Shown here piece after piece: positions 9,203 through 17,979 of a stretch of 64,000 bases of DNA. Under the pieces are notes generated by a model. That model was given only the letters and a program-made list of their open reading frames with translations, had not been told where the DNA came from and ran no database searches. Source of the stretch: Acetobacter cibinongensis (lineage in GTDB: Bacteria > Pseudomonadota > Alphaproteobacteria > Acetobacterales > Acetobacteraceae); the NCBI RefSeq assembly GCF_000963925.1, contig NZ_BAMV01000006.1, positions 1 to 64,000 on the forward strand, read 5' to 3'. Both the position numbers and the translations under genes were made by a program. The first letter of the stretch is position 1, and every line of letters starts with the position of its first letter.

Positions 9203-10651
9203 TCAGGCTTGGTGATAGGCCTTGCTTGTTCCGGGTTTGATGGCGGACACAAGCGCTACAACCGCAATATTGACTACAAGTGAAATCAACCCGGTAGAAA
9301 CATTGCCAGAGAAGAGGCCAAGAGCCACGGCATGTACCGGTTTCAGACCGTCCATCCAGCACAGCCCCATACCCACACAGGTGCCGACAATCCACCCGGC
9401 CAGCATGGCGATGGCGGAGAAGCGGATACGTAGCAGGCCCAGAATAAGTGCCGGGAATGTTTGCAGAATAATCACCCCGCCCAGCAACTGGAAGTCAATG
9501 GCGAACTGCGCATTCAGGAACATGACGCACAGCAGAGCCCCCACCTTGATGGCCAGCGCGGTCAGGCGGCTGTTTTGTACAGTGCGCTGTTTTGCTGGCA
9601 GTAGGTTGTGAGTGACCAGATTTGCGGCCCCAATAGCCATAACGGCGGCTGGAACAAGTGCGCCAACCGCAATGGCGGCAAGGCAGAAGCCGCTGAACCA
9701 TGCCGGAAAAACGGCCTGAAACAGCATTGGGACCACCAGCGAGGTATTGGTGGTGTTGACGCCCGCTACATGGGCCATGAAGCCCAGCATGGCAATAAGC
9801 CCGAGCACAATGGTGTAAATGGGCAGGAACACGGCGTTCTGCTTAATGGTATCAGCCGAGCGTGCGGCCAGAATACCCGTCAGCGTATGCGGGTAGAGGA
9901 AGGCTGCCAGAGCGGAGGAAAGAGCCAGTGTTGCATAAGGCAAGCCCATGCCAGCCTTCAGAACGGGCTGGGTATGATCCGTACCCGCAAACAGCGCTGC
10001 GTAGCCACCCATATGCAGGGGGATGACGGTCACAGCAACCAGTACGGCAATATAGATCATGATGTCTTTGATGAATGCCGTCAGGGCCGGGGCATGTAGC
10101 CCGCCTAGCCATGTATAGGCTGCCAGAGACAGGAAGGCGATAATCAGTGGAATGTCGCCCGGCAGGCCCAGCGCCTGAATAACTGTACGGATGCCAATAA
10201 GCTGAAGAGCAATATAGGGCATAACCGCAACAAGGCCGGTTATGGCCACAATAATTTCCAATGGGCGGCTGTTAAAGCGTGCTCTGACAATATCGGCAGC
10301 CGTCGTGTGCCCGCCTTTCTGGGCAATGCGCCAGAGCTTGGGCATAACCAGAAAAATAAAGGGATACACAATAATGGTATAGGGCAGGGCAAAGAAGCCA
10401 TATCCGCCCACCGCGTATACCAGAGCTGGCACAGCAATGACGGTATAGGCAGTATAGAAATCACCCCCGACCAGAAACCATGTGACCCACGGGCCGAATT
10501 GTCGCCCACCAAGAGACCAGTCTTCTCCCCCCTGCGCAGCCTGGCCACGGCTGAAGAGTTTGCGGATCCACTGAATGGAGCTGCCAATAACAATTGTCGC
10601 GGCAAAAAAGACGACGAAGACGCCAAGCGCCCACGGATTGACGGTGCTCAT
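9203..10651 (-). CDS. mctP: Sodium:solute symporter, monocarboxylate permease MctP-like
   Basis: A 482-residue inner membrane symporter of the SSS family, with about 13 hydrophobic helices. The N-terminal block DWSLGGRQFGPWVTWFLVGG and GIRTVIQALG resemble Rhizobium MctP, which imports lactate, pyruvate, acetate and similar acids. The start overlaps the stop of the DUF3311 gene by 4 bases (ATGA), so the two are translationally coupled. DUF3311 proteins regularly accompany this permease type. In an acetic acid bacterium the likely role is re-uptake of acetate, lactate or pyruvate (inference). It ends before a strong terminator. Confidence 0.9.
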   Translation of the reverse strand: MSTVNPWALGVFVVFFAATIVIGSSIQWIRKLFSRGQAAQGGEDWSLGGRQFGPWVTWFLVGGDFYTAYTVIAVPALVYAVGGYGFFALPYTIIVYPFIFLVMPKLWRIAQKGGHTTAADIVRARFNSRPLEIIVAITGLVAVMPYIALQLIGIRTVIQALGLPGDIPLIIAFLSLAAYTWLGGLHAPALTAFIKDIMIYIAVLVAVTVIPLHMGGYAALFAGTDHTQPVLKAGMGLPYATLALSSALAAFLYPHTLTGILAARSADTIKQNAVFLPIYTIVLGLIAMLGFMAHVAGVNTTNTSLVVPMLFQAVFPAWFSGFCLAAIAVGALVPAAVMAIGAANLVTHNLLPAKQRTVQNSRLTALAIKVGALLCVMFLNAQFAIDFQLLGGVIILQTFPALILGLLRIRFSAIAMLAGWIVGTCVGMGLCWMDGLKPVHAVALGLFSGNVSTGLISLVVNIAVVALVSAIKPGTSKAYHQA

Positions 10652-10827
10652 ACGTCACGCCCCTTTTTCCAGACAATCCAGATGATGACAGATGTCACGG
10701 GCACCCAGGCAAGCTGGTACCAGTAAAAGAACGGGAAGCCGAACAGAGCCGGCGTATACCGGTCATAGAGCGGCGTCCAGAGCAGCCCCAGAAAGGGCAG
10801 CAGCAGGAGCAGGTTCAGAAATTTCAT
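10648..10827 (-). CDS. DUF3311 small membrane protein, symporter partner
   Basis: A 59-residue protein with two hydrophobic helices (FLNLLLLLPFLGLLW and LAWVPVTSVIIWIVW) separated by YDRYTPALFGFPFFYWYQ, the DUF3311 signature. It is the first gene of the pair with the MctP-like symporter, overlapping it by 4 bases. I chose the ATG at 10827 because it matches the family's usual N-terminus (MKxLNLLLLLP); in-frame starts exist upstream (10875, 10899) and none has a clear RBS. Probably a small accessory subunit; its function is not established. Confidence 0.85.
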   Translation of the reverse strand: MKFLNLLLLLPFLGLLWTPLYDRYTPALFGFPFFYWYQLAWVPVTSVIIWIVWKKGRDV

Positions 10828-10945
10828 GATATAACGGCCAGAAGTTATTTTTTTTGTTGCGACCGTATTAGTCATGCAGAGCAGCTTGGGTGGTGTCAAT
10901 CACCATTCACTGTGCGGCCCGGAGCATGGGGTGGCCGTGTGGTGC

Positions 10946-11007
10946 GCGTGTCACAGACACGCACACGTGTTATAACGTAATTTTGAAAACTATTAAGTTA
11001 TAACACG
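10946..11007. promoter_or_regulatory. Nested inverted repeats upstream of the DUF3311-mctP operon
   Basis: Four palindromic elements lie in 62 bases: GCGTGTC-aca-GACACGC (10946-10962), ACACGTGT (10963-10970), GTTATAAC (10969-10976) and GTTATAAC (10997-11004). The last two belong to a perfect 11-base inverted repeat CGTGTTATAAC/GTTATAACACG (10966-10976 and 10997-11007), with 20 bases between arms. It lies about 140 bases before the chosen DUF3311 start and 12 bases after the end of the upstream gene. It may be an operator, or a terminator without a T-run. Confidence 0.45.
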
Positions 11008-11018
11008 CGTTTGTTATA

Positions 11019-11486
11019 TCAAGTAGAGGTCTTGCGGTGTTGCAGGACCTTGTTCAGTTTATCGCTGTAGCTGCGGTAGCTGCCCTCTGGCACGCAGCCC
11101 ATTTCTTCCAGATCTTCAAGGTCTGCCCCACGGTTGATCCAGCTATTAACCTCCCGGAAATCCAGCGCGGAAGGTATGGTGCGGCCTTCAAACACCAGAG
11201 GATTTTCTTCTCCCTCTGTTGCGCCAAAGGGCATGAAGGAGGCGTCATCTGGTGCCTTGGCATTGGCCAGACTTATTTCCCCACAAACCACCGTCTTATC
11301 ATTGACCGTGTGTGTGTTGATCTTGCGGAAATGCGGTGGGGTTTCCGGAAACTTGCTGGCAAGGGTTTTCAGGGTGGTTTTGACGAAGGGCGTTGCGGTT
11401 TTATCGCTTCCGTCCACTACAGTCTGCGCCCATGCCGGAACAGCAGGTGCAAGCAGGCTGAGGGAGAGTAAAAAAGCGCGCTTCAT
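11019..11486 (-). CDS. Secreted protein of unknown function
   Basis: A 155-residue protein with a clear signal peptide (MKRAFLLSLSLLAPAVPAWA, cut before QTVV). The mature part is about 135 residues, acidic, with two cysteines (one in VVCGEISLANA, one in EEMGCVPEGSY) that could form a disulfide in the periplasm. The block VNDKTVVCGEISLANAKAPD followed by PFGATEGEENPLVFEGR looks like a single compact domain. I do not recognise the family. It is upstream of, and on the same strand as, the symporter pair but separated by inverted repeats. Confidence 0.8.
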   Translation of the reverse strand: MKRAFLLSLSLLAPAVPAWAQTVVDGSDKTATPFVKTTLKTLASKFPETPPHFRKINTHTVNDKTVVCGEISLANAKAPDDASFMPFGATEGEENPLVFEGRTIPSALDFREVNSWINRGADLEDLEEMGCVPEGSYRSYSDKLNKVLQHRKTST

Positions 11487-11540
11487 GGCTTCAGGTCCTT
11501 ATAACTGGCTGGGCGTATGGTAGGGCTTATGGCGGTAAGA

Positions 11541-12710
11541 TCAACCGGGGGGCTGATTGGTGGCCTGAACCATCAGGGCGGCGCAGGGTAAGAGGCGCTG
11601 TGGGACGAGGTTGGCGCAACTTAGCCTGCCGCCGGTGGTCGGGGTTTTAACCCCTGTGGTGCCTGGCAGGGAAAGCGGAAGGCCGCGCAGGCTGCGGGCT
11701 GCCAGAAAACCAAAACATTCGGCTTCCAGAGCATCGCCATCCCAGCCCAGCACTTCCACGGGTTGAATGGTCCCGGACAGACACCTGCGTAACGCTGCCA
11801 TAATGGCGGGGTTATGGCGGCCACCGCCGCACACAAACCATGCTTCCGGTGGGTGTGGTAGCTGCGTGCTGGCAACAGCCTGGGCGGTAAAAGCCGCAAG
11901 TGTTGCCGCACCGTCTGCTGCGCTCAGGGAGGAGACATGCTCCAGTCCCTTATGAAAGCTCAGACGGTCCAGGGATTTGGGAAGGCTTTGGGTAAAAAAC
12001 GGATGGTCCATAAGCTGGGCCAGCACCGCCTTGTTCATGGTGCCACTTAACGCTAATGCGCCATCTTTATCGTAGGTTTGGCCGGTATGCTGGTAAGTCC
12101 AGTCGTCCAGCAAAGCGTTGCCGGGGCCCGTGTCACAGGCCAGCACCGTGCCGGATGGATCAAGGTAAGTCAGGTTGGCCACGCCGCCAATATTCAGCAC
12201 CGCAACCGGGCGCTTCTGCCCCTGCAACAAAGCAGCATGATAAAGGGGAGCTAATGGTGCGCCTTCGCCCCCCGCCTGCACATCTGCGCTGCGAAAATCA
12301 TGCACAACCGGTGTGTTGGTCTGGGCTGACAGGGCTGTGGCATCCCCAATCTGCCATGTGCGGCCCGGCTGGTGCAAAATGGTTTGCCCATGAAAGCCTA
12401 TCAGGTCCGGCAGTAGCCCTCCTGCTTGCGCGCACAGGGCTGCAACCGCTTGCGCGTGGCACTGTGTTACAGCGTGGCTTGCGGCCAGCACTTGCGGGTC
12501 CTGCGCGTCCAGACGTGCAGCCTTATCCAGCAAAGAGCGAAGCATGGTGCGCGTGGCAGGGGGATAAGGCTGTGTGAGTGAGGGGCCGTGCCGCTCAACC
12601 TGCACACCGTCTGTCACCAGTATGGCGGCATCCACTCCATCCAGCGATGTACCGCTCATCAGGCCGATAGTGGTCAACATGGGCTTATAGGGTGCAGAAT
12701 GGGTGGTCAT
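11541..12710 (-). CDS. anmK: Anhydro-N-acetylmuramic acid kinase
   Basis: A 389-residue cytoplasmic kinase that opens and phosphorylates 1,6-anhydro-MurNAc to MurNAc-6-phosphate during cell wall recycling. Family blocks are present in order: LMSGTSLDGVD (17-27), GFHGQTILHQP, FRSADVQAGGEGAPLAPLYH, LNIGGVANLT, DTGPGNALLDDW and VCGGGRHNPAIM. The ATG at 12710 overlaps the stop of the preceding gene by 4 bases, which supports this start over ATG 12680. No murQ or amgK gene is in view. Confidence 0.96.
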   Translation of the reverse strand: MTTHSAPYKPMLTTIGLMSGTSLDGVDAAILVTDGVQVERHGPSLTQPYPPATRTMLRSLLDKAARLDAQDPQVLAASHAVTQCHAQAVAALCAQAGGLLPDLIGFHGQTILHQPGRTWQIGDATALSAQTNTPVVHDFRSADVQAGGEGAPLAPLYHAALLQGQKRPVAVLNIGGVANLTYLDPSGTVLACDTGPGNALLDDWTYQHTGQTYDKDGALALSGTMNKAVLAQLMDHPFFTQSLPKSLDRLSFHKGLEHVSSLSAADGAATLAAFTAQAVASTQLPHPPEAWFVCGGGRHNPAIMAALRRCLSGTIQPVEVLGWDGDALEAECFGFLAARSLRGLPLSLPGTTGVKTPTTGGRLSCANLVPQRLLPCAALMVQATNQPPG

Positions 12711-13060
12711 GGCGCCGGGGGCGGGGCGCTCAACCCTTGTAGAATTTTATGAGCATTGACCTGCCAGAGTAGAATTTTGTCCTGCCCGTTTTCTGTAACA
12801 TGCAGGGCCAGCAGCCCGTCCTGAACGCGGGTTACGCTAAGCAGTCTGGTGCCAGCGGGCAGAGTAGGGGGGGCTGCTTCTGGTGTGGCGTCCTGCAACG
12901 GTACGGCAGCGGGCAAGGCTGGCGGTGCGGGGTGGCTGTTCATCCTGTGAATAATCACGCCCACCAAGGTTACAGTGCCTGCAACAATCAGTACGCCCAT
13001 ACCAATAACCGCTGCGAGAAGGGCTTTGGGTGTGCGTGGTGGTTCTTCTAGCTGATCCAC
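12707..13060 (-). CDS. Small single-pass membrane protein upstream of anmK
   Basis: A 117-residue protein from GTG 13060 (MDQLEEPPRTPK), with aggac about 6 bases upstream; reading can be extended to 13144 but the longer N-terminus looks non-coding. One membrane helix (LLAAVIGMGVLIVAGTVTLV), then a Pro/Ala linker, then a small beta-like domain (LPAGTRLLSVTRVQDGLLAL, LLWQVNAHKIL). This arrangement resembles the DUF6476-type small membrane proteins of alphaproteobacteria; that match is from memory and uncertain. It overlaps anmK by 4 bases, so the two are cotranscribed. Confidence 0.75.
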   Translation of the reverse strand: MDQLEEPPRTPKALLAAVIGMGVLIVAGTVTLVGVIIHRMNSHPAPPALPAAVPLQDATPEAAPPTLPAGTRLLSVTRVQDGLLALHVTENGQDKILLWQVNAHKILQGLSAPPPAP

Positions 13061-13200
13061 AGTCTGTCCTGTCCTGAATGTTCGGAGGCGTTCTGGTCTG
13101 CCCGTTTCTACAAACCAGCAGGCCATGAGTGCCCTGTCAGCCAAGCAGGCGCAAGAGGGGACGCAGAGGGTAGGGATAAGCCGGAGGGGGCAGCAACCGC

Positions 13201-13437
13201 TTAGTGGCAGCCGCCGCCGCTTTTGTCACAGCCTTTGCAACCCCCGCAGCCGGAGCTTGCGCCATTGGGTGTGGCAAGGCGCTCAGCCTTTGCGCGCAAG
13301 GCCGGGAACACCTGAGTGCCTTGGAGTGACCCTGCGAGCGCACGCCAGAACGGGATGGTGGTGGCTGGTGCCAGACGCTGTAGCCAGTAAGCAGCGCAAC
13401 ACAGAACGAGAAGGGTAACGATAAGAATTTGAACCAC
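13201..13437 (-). CDS. Small Cys-rich membrane protein linked to FeoB
   Basis: A 78-residue protein: one N-terminal membrane helix (MVQILIVTLLVLCCAAYWLQ), a short middle segment, and a C-terminus GCGGCKGCDKSGGGCH with four closely spaced cysteines and a His. Small proteins of this build (DUF6587 or FeoB-associated Cys-rich type) follow feoB in many proteobacteria. It starts 16 bases after feoB and is the third gene of the Feo operon. The Cys cluster could bind Fe(II) or sense redox, much as FeoC may; this is inference. Confidence 0.85.
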   Translation of the reverse strand: MVQILIVTLLVLCCAAYWLQRLAPATTIPFWRALAGSLQGTQVFPALRAKAERLATPNGASSGCGGCKGCDKSGGGCH

Positions 13438-13453
13438 AGGAAGCCTCCTGTTT

Positions 13454-15295
13454 CTATCCGCTGATAAGTCGTGTCAGGTGGTAGGTCAGGAAGGCGGCTG
13501 CGTATGCCATGCCGAACAGGTAGCCTGCCGTAATGATAACCAACCGCCATGACCCTGTTTCCCGCCGGATAACGGCAAGGGTGGAAAAGCACTGAGGGGC
13601 GTACACATACCATGCCAGCAGAGACAGGGCTGTTGCAAGGCTCCATTGAGAAGACAGGAGCGGCGTGAGTTGGGAGGCTGCATCGGCCTCGGATGCGCCT
13701 ACGGAATAGACGGTCGCCAAGGCGCTCACTGCAACCTCACGCGCAGCAAGGCCGGGAATGAGCGCTACACAGATCTGCCAGTTGAACCCGAGTGGCTGGA
13801 AGAATGGCAGCATCAGATGCCCGATGCGCCCTGCCAGACTGTAATCAATAGCTGGGCCAGTAGCACCTGCTGGCGGTGCAGGGAAGCTGGACAAAGCCCA
13901 CAGTAGCACGCTGAGCGTGACGATAATGCTGCCCACACGGGAGAGGAAAATGCGGGTACGCTGCCACAGCTCCACGGCCAGGCTCTGTAGGCCCGGCAGC
14001 CGGTAGTTGGGGAGTTCAAGCAAAAGAGGATGTTCGTCCGTGTCCCGCCGCTTCATAACACGCGCAACAATCAATGCGCTTAAAATCGCGGCCCCGTAGA
14101 GCGCGAATAAAACCAGACCCTGCACATTGAAAATGCCGCCAATATGCCGGGCGGGCACAAAAGCGCCAATTAACAGCGCATAGACCGGCAGGCGTGCTGA
14201 GCAGGTCATGAGAGGGGCTATCAGAATGGTGACCATACGGTCCCGGGGGTTCTGAATAGTGCGGGTGGACATGATGCCCGGTACTGCGCAGGCAAAGCTT
14301 GAAAGCAGCGGAATAAAGGAGCGCCCGCTCAGCCCGGCTGAGGCCATGAGCTTGTCGAGCATGAAAGCCGCACGTGGCAGATACCCCGACTCCTCAAGAG
14401 CCAGAATCCAGAGGAACAGGATCAGGATTTGAGGCAGGAACACGATAACCGTGCCCGCCCCGGCAATAATGCCGTCCACAATCAGGCTGTTCAAAGCCCC
14501 GGCCGGTAGAAGCGTGCCGACAAAGTCTCCCAGCTGCTTCATGCCGTTGTCCAGCAAGTCCATGAACGGCTGCGCCCATGAGAACACGGCCTGAAACATG
14601 ATGAACAGCAGGACAAACAGAATGCACATGCCCCAGACCGGGTGCAGCACCCATCGGTCCAGTTTGTCTTCCAGCGCCTGCCTGCGCTCAGAAACGCGTG
14701 CGACGCAGAGTGAGAGGATGCGCCGCACTTCGTCATGCAGATCTGTGCCCGACGGGAGCGGGGCGGGTGCGGCGGGTGCGGGATCATCCAGCGCAGTCAG
14801 GAGCGGTTGTGCTCCGCCGCGCTTGACGCCAATGGTTGTGACGACCGGCACGCCAAGCTCGGCCTGAAGGCGCGGCACATCAATTGCCAGCCCCTGCTTT
14901 TGTATGGCATCAATCATGTTGAGCACCACAATCATGGGGCGGCCCAACTGGCGCAATTCCAGCATAAAGCGCAGATGCAGGCGCAGGTTGACCGCAGCCA
15001 CAACACTTACCAGCAGGTCCGGGGCGGGCTCACCCTTATAAACGCCCATACACACGTCCCGCGTCACGGCTTCATCAGGGCTGGTGGCGGCAAGGCTGTA
15101 TGTGCCGGGCAGATCCAGCACCTGCACCTTGCGTCCGGCAGCGGTAATCAGCCGTCCTGCCTTACGCTCCACCGTAACTCCGGCATAATTGGCCACCTTC
15201 TGGCGGCTGCCGGTTAACTGGTTGAACAGGGCCGTCTTGCCGCAGTTGGGGTTACCAACCAGCGCGATCCTTAACGGAGGGAGGGAGCCGCTCAT
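13454..15295 (-). CDS. feoB: Ferrous iron transporter FeoB
   Basis: A 613-residue inner membrane Fe(II) transporter with an N-terminal G domain. G1 is GNPNCGKT (14-21), G3 DLPG (61-64) and G4 NMID (126-129). The membrane part carries the two Gate motifs around SGYLPRAAFMLDKLMASAGL/SGRSFIPLLSSFACAVPGIM and PVYALLIGAFVP, with the conserved Cys near ACAVPG. It is shorter than the 773-residue E. coli protein, with a short linker after the G domain and a short C-terminus. It overlaps feoA by 4 bases. Confidence 0.97.
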   Translation of the reverse strand: MSGSLPPLRIALVGNPNCGKTALFNQLTGSRQKVANYAGVTVERKAGRLITAAGRKVQVLDLPGTYSLAATSPDEAVTRDVCMGVYKGEPAPDLLVSVVAAVNLRLHLRFMLELRQLGRPMIVVLNMIDAIQKQGLAIDVPRLQAELGVPVVTTIGVKRGGAQPLLTALDDPAPAAPAPLPSGTDLHDEVRRILSLCVARVSERRQALEDKLDRWVLHPVWGMCILFVLLFIMFQAVFSWAQPFMDLLDNGMKQLGDFVGTLLPAGALNSLIVDGIIAGAGTVIVFLPQILILFLWILALEESGYLPRAAFMLDKLMASAGLSGRSFIPLLSSFACAVPGIMSTRTIQNPRDRMVTILIAPLMTCSARLPVYALLIGAFVPARHIGGIFNVQGLVLFALYGAAILSALIVARVMKRRDTDEHPLLLELPNYRLPGLQSLAVELWQRTRIFLSRVGSIIVTLSVLLWALSSFPAPPAGATGPAIDYSLAGRIGHLMLPFFQPLGFNWQICVALIPGLAAREVAVSALATVYSVGASEADAASQLTPLLSSQWSLATALSLLAWYVYAPQCFSTLAVIRRETGSWRLVIITAGYLFGMAYAAAFLTYHLTRLISG

Positions 15296-15579
15296 GCTAC
15301 AGGCTCTCCTTGTGGAGTGCGCAGGATAATCCGTGCGGCTTCAGAGCAGCGCAGGGCAAAGCGCGTAAAGCCAATTTCCACCGCCATGGGGTCTCCGCCC
15401 AAGGGGCCAAACGCAATGACCGTCACGGGTTCACCTGGCACAAAACCCAGTTCGTTCAGCCTCTGTGCAATGGCATCGGACGGAGAGAGCGCTTCGATGC
15501 GGTCAATCACACCTGTACTGCGGAGGGAGAGCTGGTTTAAGCGCAAGGCTGAATGAATCCCGCTTGGATGAGAGAACAC
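15292..15579 (-). CDS. feoA: FeoA SH3-like iron transport protein
   Basis: A protein of 95 residues from GTG 15579, or 84 from a TTG at 15546 (reading MRLNQLSLRSTG), which fits the usual FeoA N-terminus better. The SH3-like core is AIAQRLNELGFVPGEPVTVI, then GPLGGDPMAVEIGFTRFALR. It is the first gene of feoA-feoB-small Cys-rich protein and probably binds FeoB in the cytoplasm. A palindromic candidate Fur box lies just upstream. Confidence 0.93.
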   Translation of the reverse strand: MFSHPSGIHSALRLNQLSLRSTGVIDRIEALSPSDAIAQRLNELGFVPGEPVTVIAFGPLGGDPMAVEIGFTRFALRCSEAARIILRTPQGEPVA

Positions 15580-15606
15580 AGAGTAGCAGAGCTGCTACGG
15601 CGTATA

Positions 15607-15623
15607 TTGAGAATGATCCTTAA
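15607..15623. promoter_or_regulatory. Candidate Fur box before feoA
   Basis: TTGAGAATGATCCTTAA is a 17-base imperfect palindrome (12 of 17 positions self-complementary), 28 bases before the first feoA start. It resembles the GAGAATNATTCTC type of Fur site. The AGAATGA core recurs upstream of two TonB receptors in this window. The divergent gene typA is 230 bases away on the other side. Confidence 0.5.
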
Positions 15624-15853
15624 TTCCAATCCGGGTGGCTGTCCATGCCAGGATGTGGTGGCTGTTTTGCGGTCTTGCAGTCCCGCAAGACGTGGCGCGC
15701 GCAACTGTTCTGGGTGCCTTGTGAGGATTTTACGTGCAATTCTGCGCGCTGGCGCTTATCAACGGGGCCAGCACTCTTTATAGACCGTAACGCAACCGCC
15801 CCGTTAACGAGAATGGAGGCGGGACAACGCGCAGGGAAAATCAGGCACACTTC

Positions 15854-17680
15854 ATGGATATCCGCAATATCGCCATCATTGCACACGTCGATCATGGCAA
15901 GACCACTCTCGTTGATGAACTGCTGAAACAGTCTGGCTCCTTCCATGAGCATCAGCACGTTGCTGAACGCGCCATGGACAGCAATGACCTGGAACGTGAG
16001 CGTGGCATTACCATTCTGGCGAAATGCACCTCCGTTGTGTGGAATAACACCCGCATCAACATTATTGATACACCCGGACACGCCGACTTCGGCGGGGAAG
16101 TGGAGCGTATTCTCAGCATGGTGGACGGCGCTGTTGTGCTGGTCGACTCCGCTGAAGGCGCACTGCCCCAGACCAAGTTTGTGGTTGGTAAGGCCCTTGC
16201 CCGTGGCCTGAAGCCAATTGTGGTTGTGAACAAGATTGACCGTGGCGATGCCCGCCCGGACGAAGTGCACAACGAAATTTTTGATCTGTTCGCCTCTTTG
16301 GGTGCGAATGATGAACAGCTTGACTTCCCGATGCTGTACGCATCTGGCCGTCAGGGCTGGGCTGATATTGAGCTGGATGGTCCGCGCAAAGATCTCAGCC
16401 CGATGTTTGATCTGATTCTCCGTCATGTACCGGCTCCGGCGCTGGACAAAGACAAGCCGTTCGCCATGACGGCCACTATTCTTGAGAACGACAACTTCCT
16501 TGGTCGCGTTCTGACGGGTCGTGTTGAGCAGGGCCGCGCCCGTGTGAACATGCCGGTTAAAGTGCTGCGTGCTGACGGTTCTACCGTTGAAACAGGCCGC
16601 CTGACCAAGCTGCTGTCTTTCCGTGGCCTTGATCGCGTGGCTGTTGAAGAAGTTGAAGCAGGTGACATTGTGGCCGTTGCCGGTCTGTCCGAAGCAACAA
16701 TTCCTGACACCATCGCAGCACCGGAAGTTGTAGAGCCGCTGAAAGCGATTCCGGTTGATCCGCCGACGCTGTCCATGACCTTCCGCCTGAACGATGGCCC
16801 GCTGGGTGGCCGTGAAGGCAAGAAAGTGACATCACGCCAGATTCGTGACCGTCTCTTCAAGGAAACCGAGAGCAACATTGCTATTCGCGTGAGCGAAAGC
16901 CCGGAAAGCGAAGCGTTTGAAGTTGCTGGCCGTGGCGAACTTCAGCTTGGTGTTCTTATTGAAACAATGCGCCGTGAAGGGTTCGAGCTGACCATTGGTC
17001 GCCCCCGCGTGCTGTATCAGACCAATGAAGAAACTGGTGAGCGCGAAGAGCCTTACGAAGAAGTCATGATCGACGTGGACGAGCCTTATTCCGGCGTTGT
17101 CGTGGAGAAAATGTCTCTGCGTAAAGGCCAGATGCAGGATATGCGCCCATCCGGTGGTGACAAGGTTCGTCTGACCTTCATCATCCCGTCACGTGGTCTG
17201 ATCGGCTATCATGGTGAATTCCTGACCGACACGCGTGGCACAGGCATCATGAACCGTCTGTTCCATGGGTATCAGCCTTATGCCGGTTCCATCGAAGGCC
17301 GTCGCAACGGGTCTCTGATCTCTGCGGAAGATGGTAACACCACCACCTACTCCCTGTTCTCTCTGCAGGACCGTGGTACGCTGTTTGTTGATGCTGGCGA
17401 AAAAGTTTACGTTGGCATGATCATCGGTGAACACTCCCGTGAGAACGACCTGGAAGTGAACGGTGTTCGTGAAAAGAAACTCACCAACATGCGTGCTTCT
17501 GGGAAAGACGATGCGCTGTTCCTGACACCGCCGCGCCGTATGTCTCTGGAACAGGCTATTGCTTACATTGAAGACGATGAACTGGTGGAAGTAACGCCAT
17601 CTGCCATCCGTCTGCGTAAGCGCTACCTTGATCCGAACGAGCGTAAGAAGCGTGAACGTAAAGGGGATGCAGCTAACTAA
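15854..17680 (+). CDS. typA: Ribosome-associated GTPase TypA/BipA
   Basis: A 608-residue translational GTPase needed for ribosome assembly and stress growth. G1 is AHVDHGKT (10-17), G2 RGIT (50-53), G3 DTPGH (72-76) and G4 NKID (126-129). Domains II, III and V follow, and the BipA-specific C-terminal domain is present (RGLIGYHGEFLTDTRGTGIM, later GKDDALFLTPPRRMSLEQAI). The length is normal for the family. It is a single gene ending before a strong terminator, with high-expression style codons. Confidence 0.97.
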   Translation: MDIRNIAIIAHVDHGKTTLVDELLKQSGSFHEHQHVAERAMDSNDLERERGITILAKCTSVVWNNTRINIIDTPGHADFGGEVERILSMVDGAVVLVDSAEGALPQTKFVVGKALARGLKPIVVVNKIDRGDARPDEVHNEIFDLFASLGANDEQLDFPMLYASGRQGWADIELDGPRKDLSPMFDLILRHVPAPALDKDKPFAMTATILENDNFLGRVLTGRVEQGRARVNMPVKVLRADGSTVETGRLTKLLSFRGLDRVAVEEVEAGDIVAVAGLSEATIPDTIAAPEVVEPLKAIPVDPPTLSMTFRLNDGPLGGREGKKVTSRQIRDRLFKETESNIAIRVSESPESEAFEVAGRGELQLGVLIETMRREGFELTIGRPRVLYQTNEETGEREEPYEEVMIDVDEPYSGVVVEKMSLRKGQMQDMRPSGGDKVRLTFIIPSRGLIGYHGEFLTDTRGTGIMNRLFHGYQPYAGSIEGRRNGSLISAEDGNTTTYSLFSLQDRGTLFVDAGEKVYVGMIIGEHSRENDLEVNGVREKKLTNMRASGKDDALFLTPPRRMSLEQAIAYIEDDELVEVTPSAIRLRKRYLDPNERKKRERKGDAAN

Positions 17681-17701
17681 GCCTGCATAATCTGGACTTA
17701 A

Positions 17702-17747
17702 AAAATGGCCTGCTTTGCACGACTGTGCAGGCAGGCCATTTTTATTT
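17702..17747 (+). terminator. Intrinsic terminator after typA
   Basis: AAAATGGCCTGC (17702-17713) pairs with GCAGGCCATTTT (17731-17742); an inner TGCAC/GTGCA helix extends the stem. T-rich sequence follows on the right and, from the A-run, on the left, so it could work both ways. The typA stop is 22 bases upstream. The rest of 17748-17979 holds no gene I can support. Confidence 0.85.
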
Positions 17748-17979
17748 GGGCACACTTTTTGGAGAGCCTGAAACTCCTGAGTGGGAATGTGTCTGTATTA
17801 AGGTTGGTATGCGTCAAACTGACGGCAACCCTCTGTTTTTCATGAATTATTGTGCGAGACGGCAGCAAGGCGTCATGCTATGAATCGGCATAGGGCTGGC
17901 GCGTATATGGTGCCACATGCAGAGTGACATAATAGCTTAGCGTTTTATCCGGCCCAACTATTTTGGGAGAGAGTTTCTT

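Noticed and set aside
12800-13051. A plus-strand frame opposite the small membrane protein before anmK
   Set aside because: It is antisense to a gene coupled to anmK by ATGA overlap, with no RBS.
15620-16426. A 268-codon frame on the strand opposite typA
   Set aside because: It is antisense to the strongly conserved TypA G domain; the composition is what reverse-frame reading of that gene gives.
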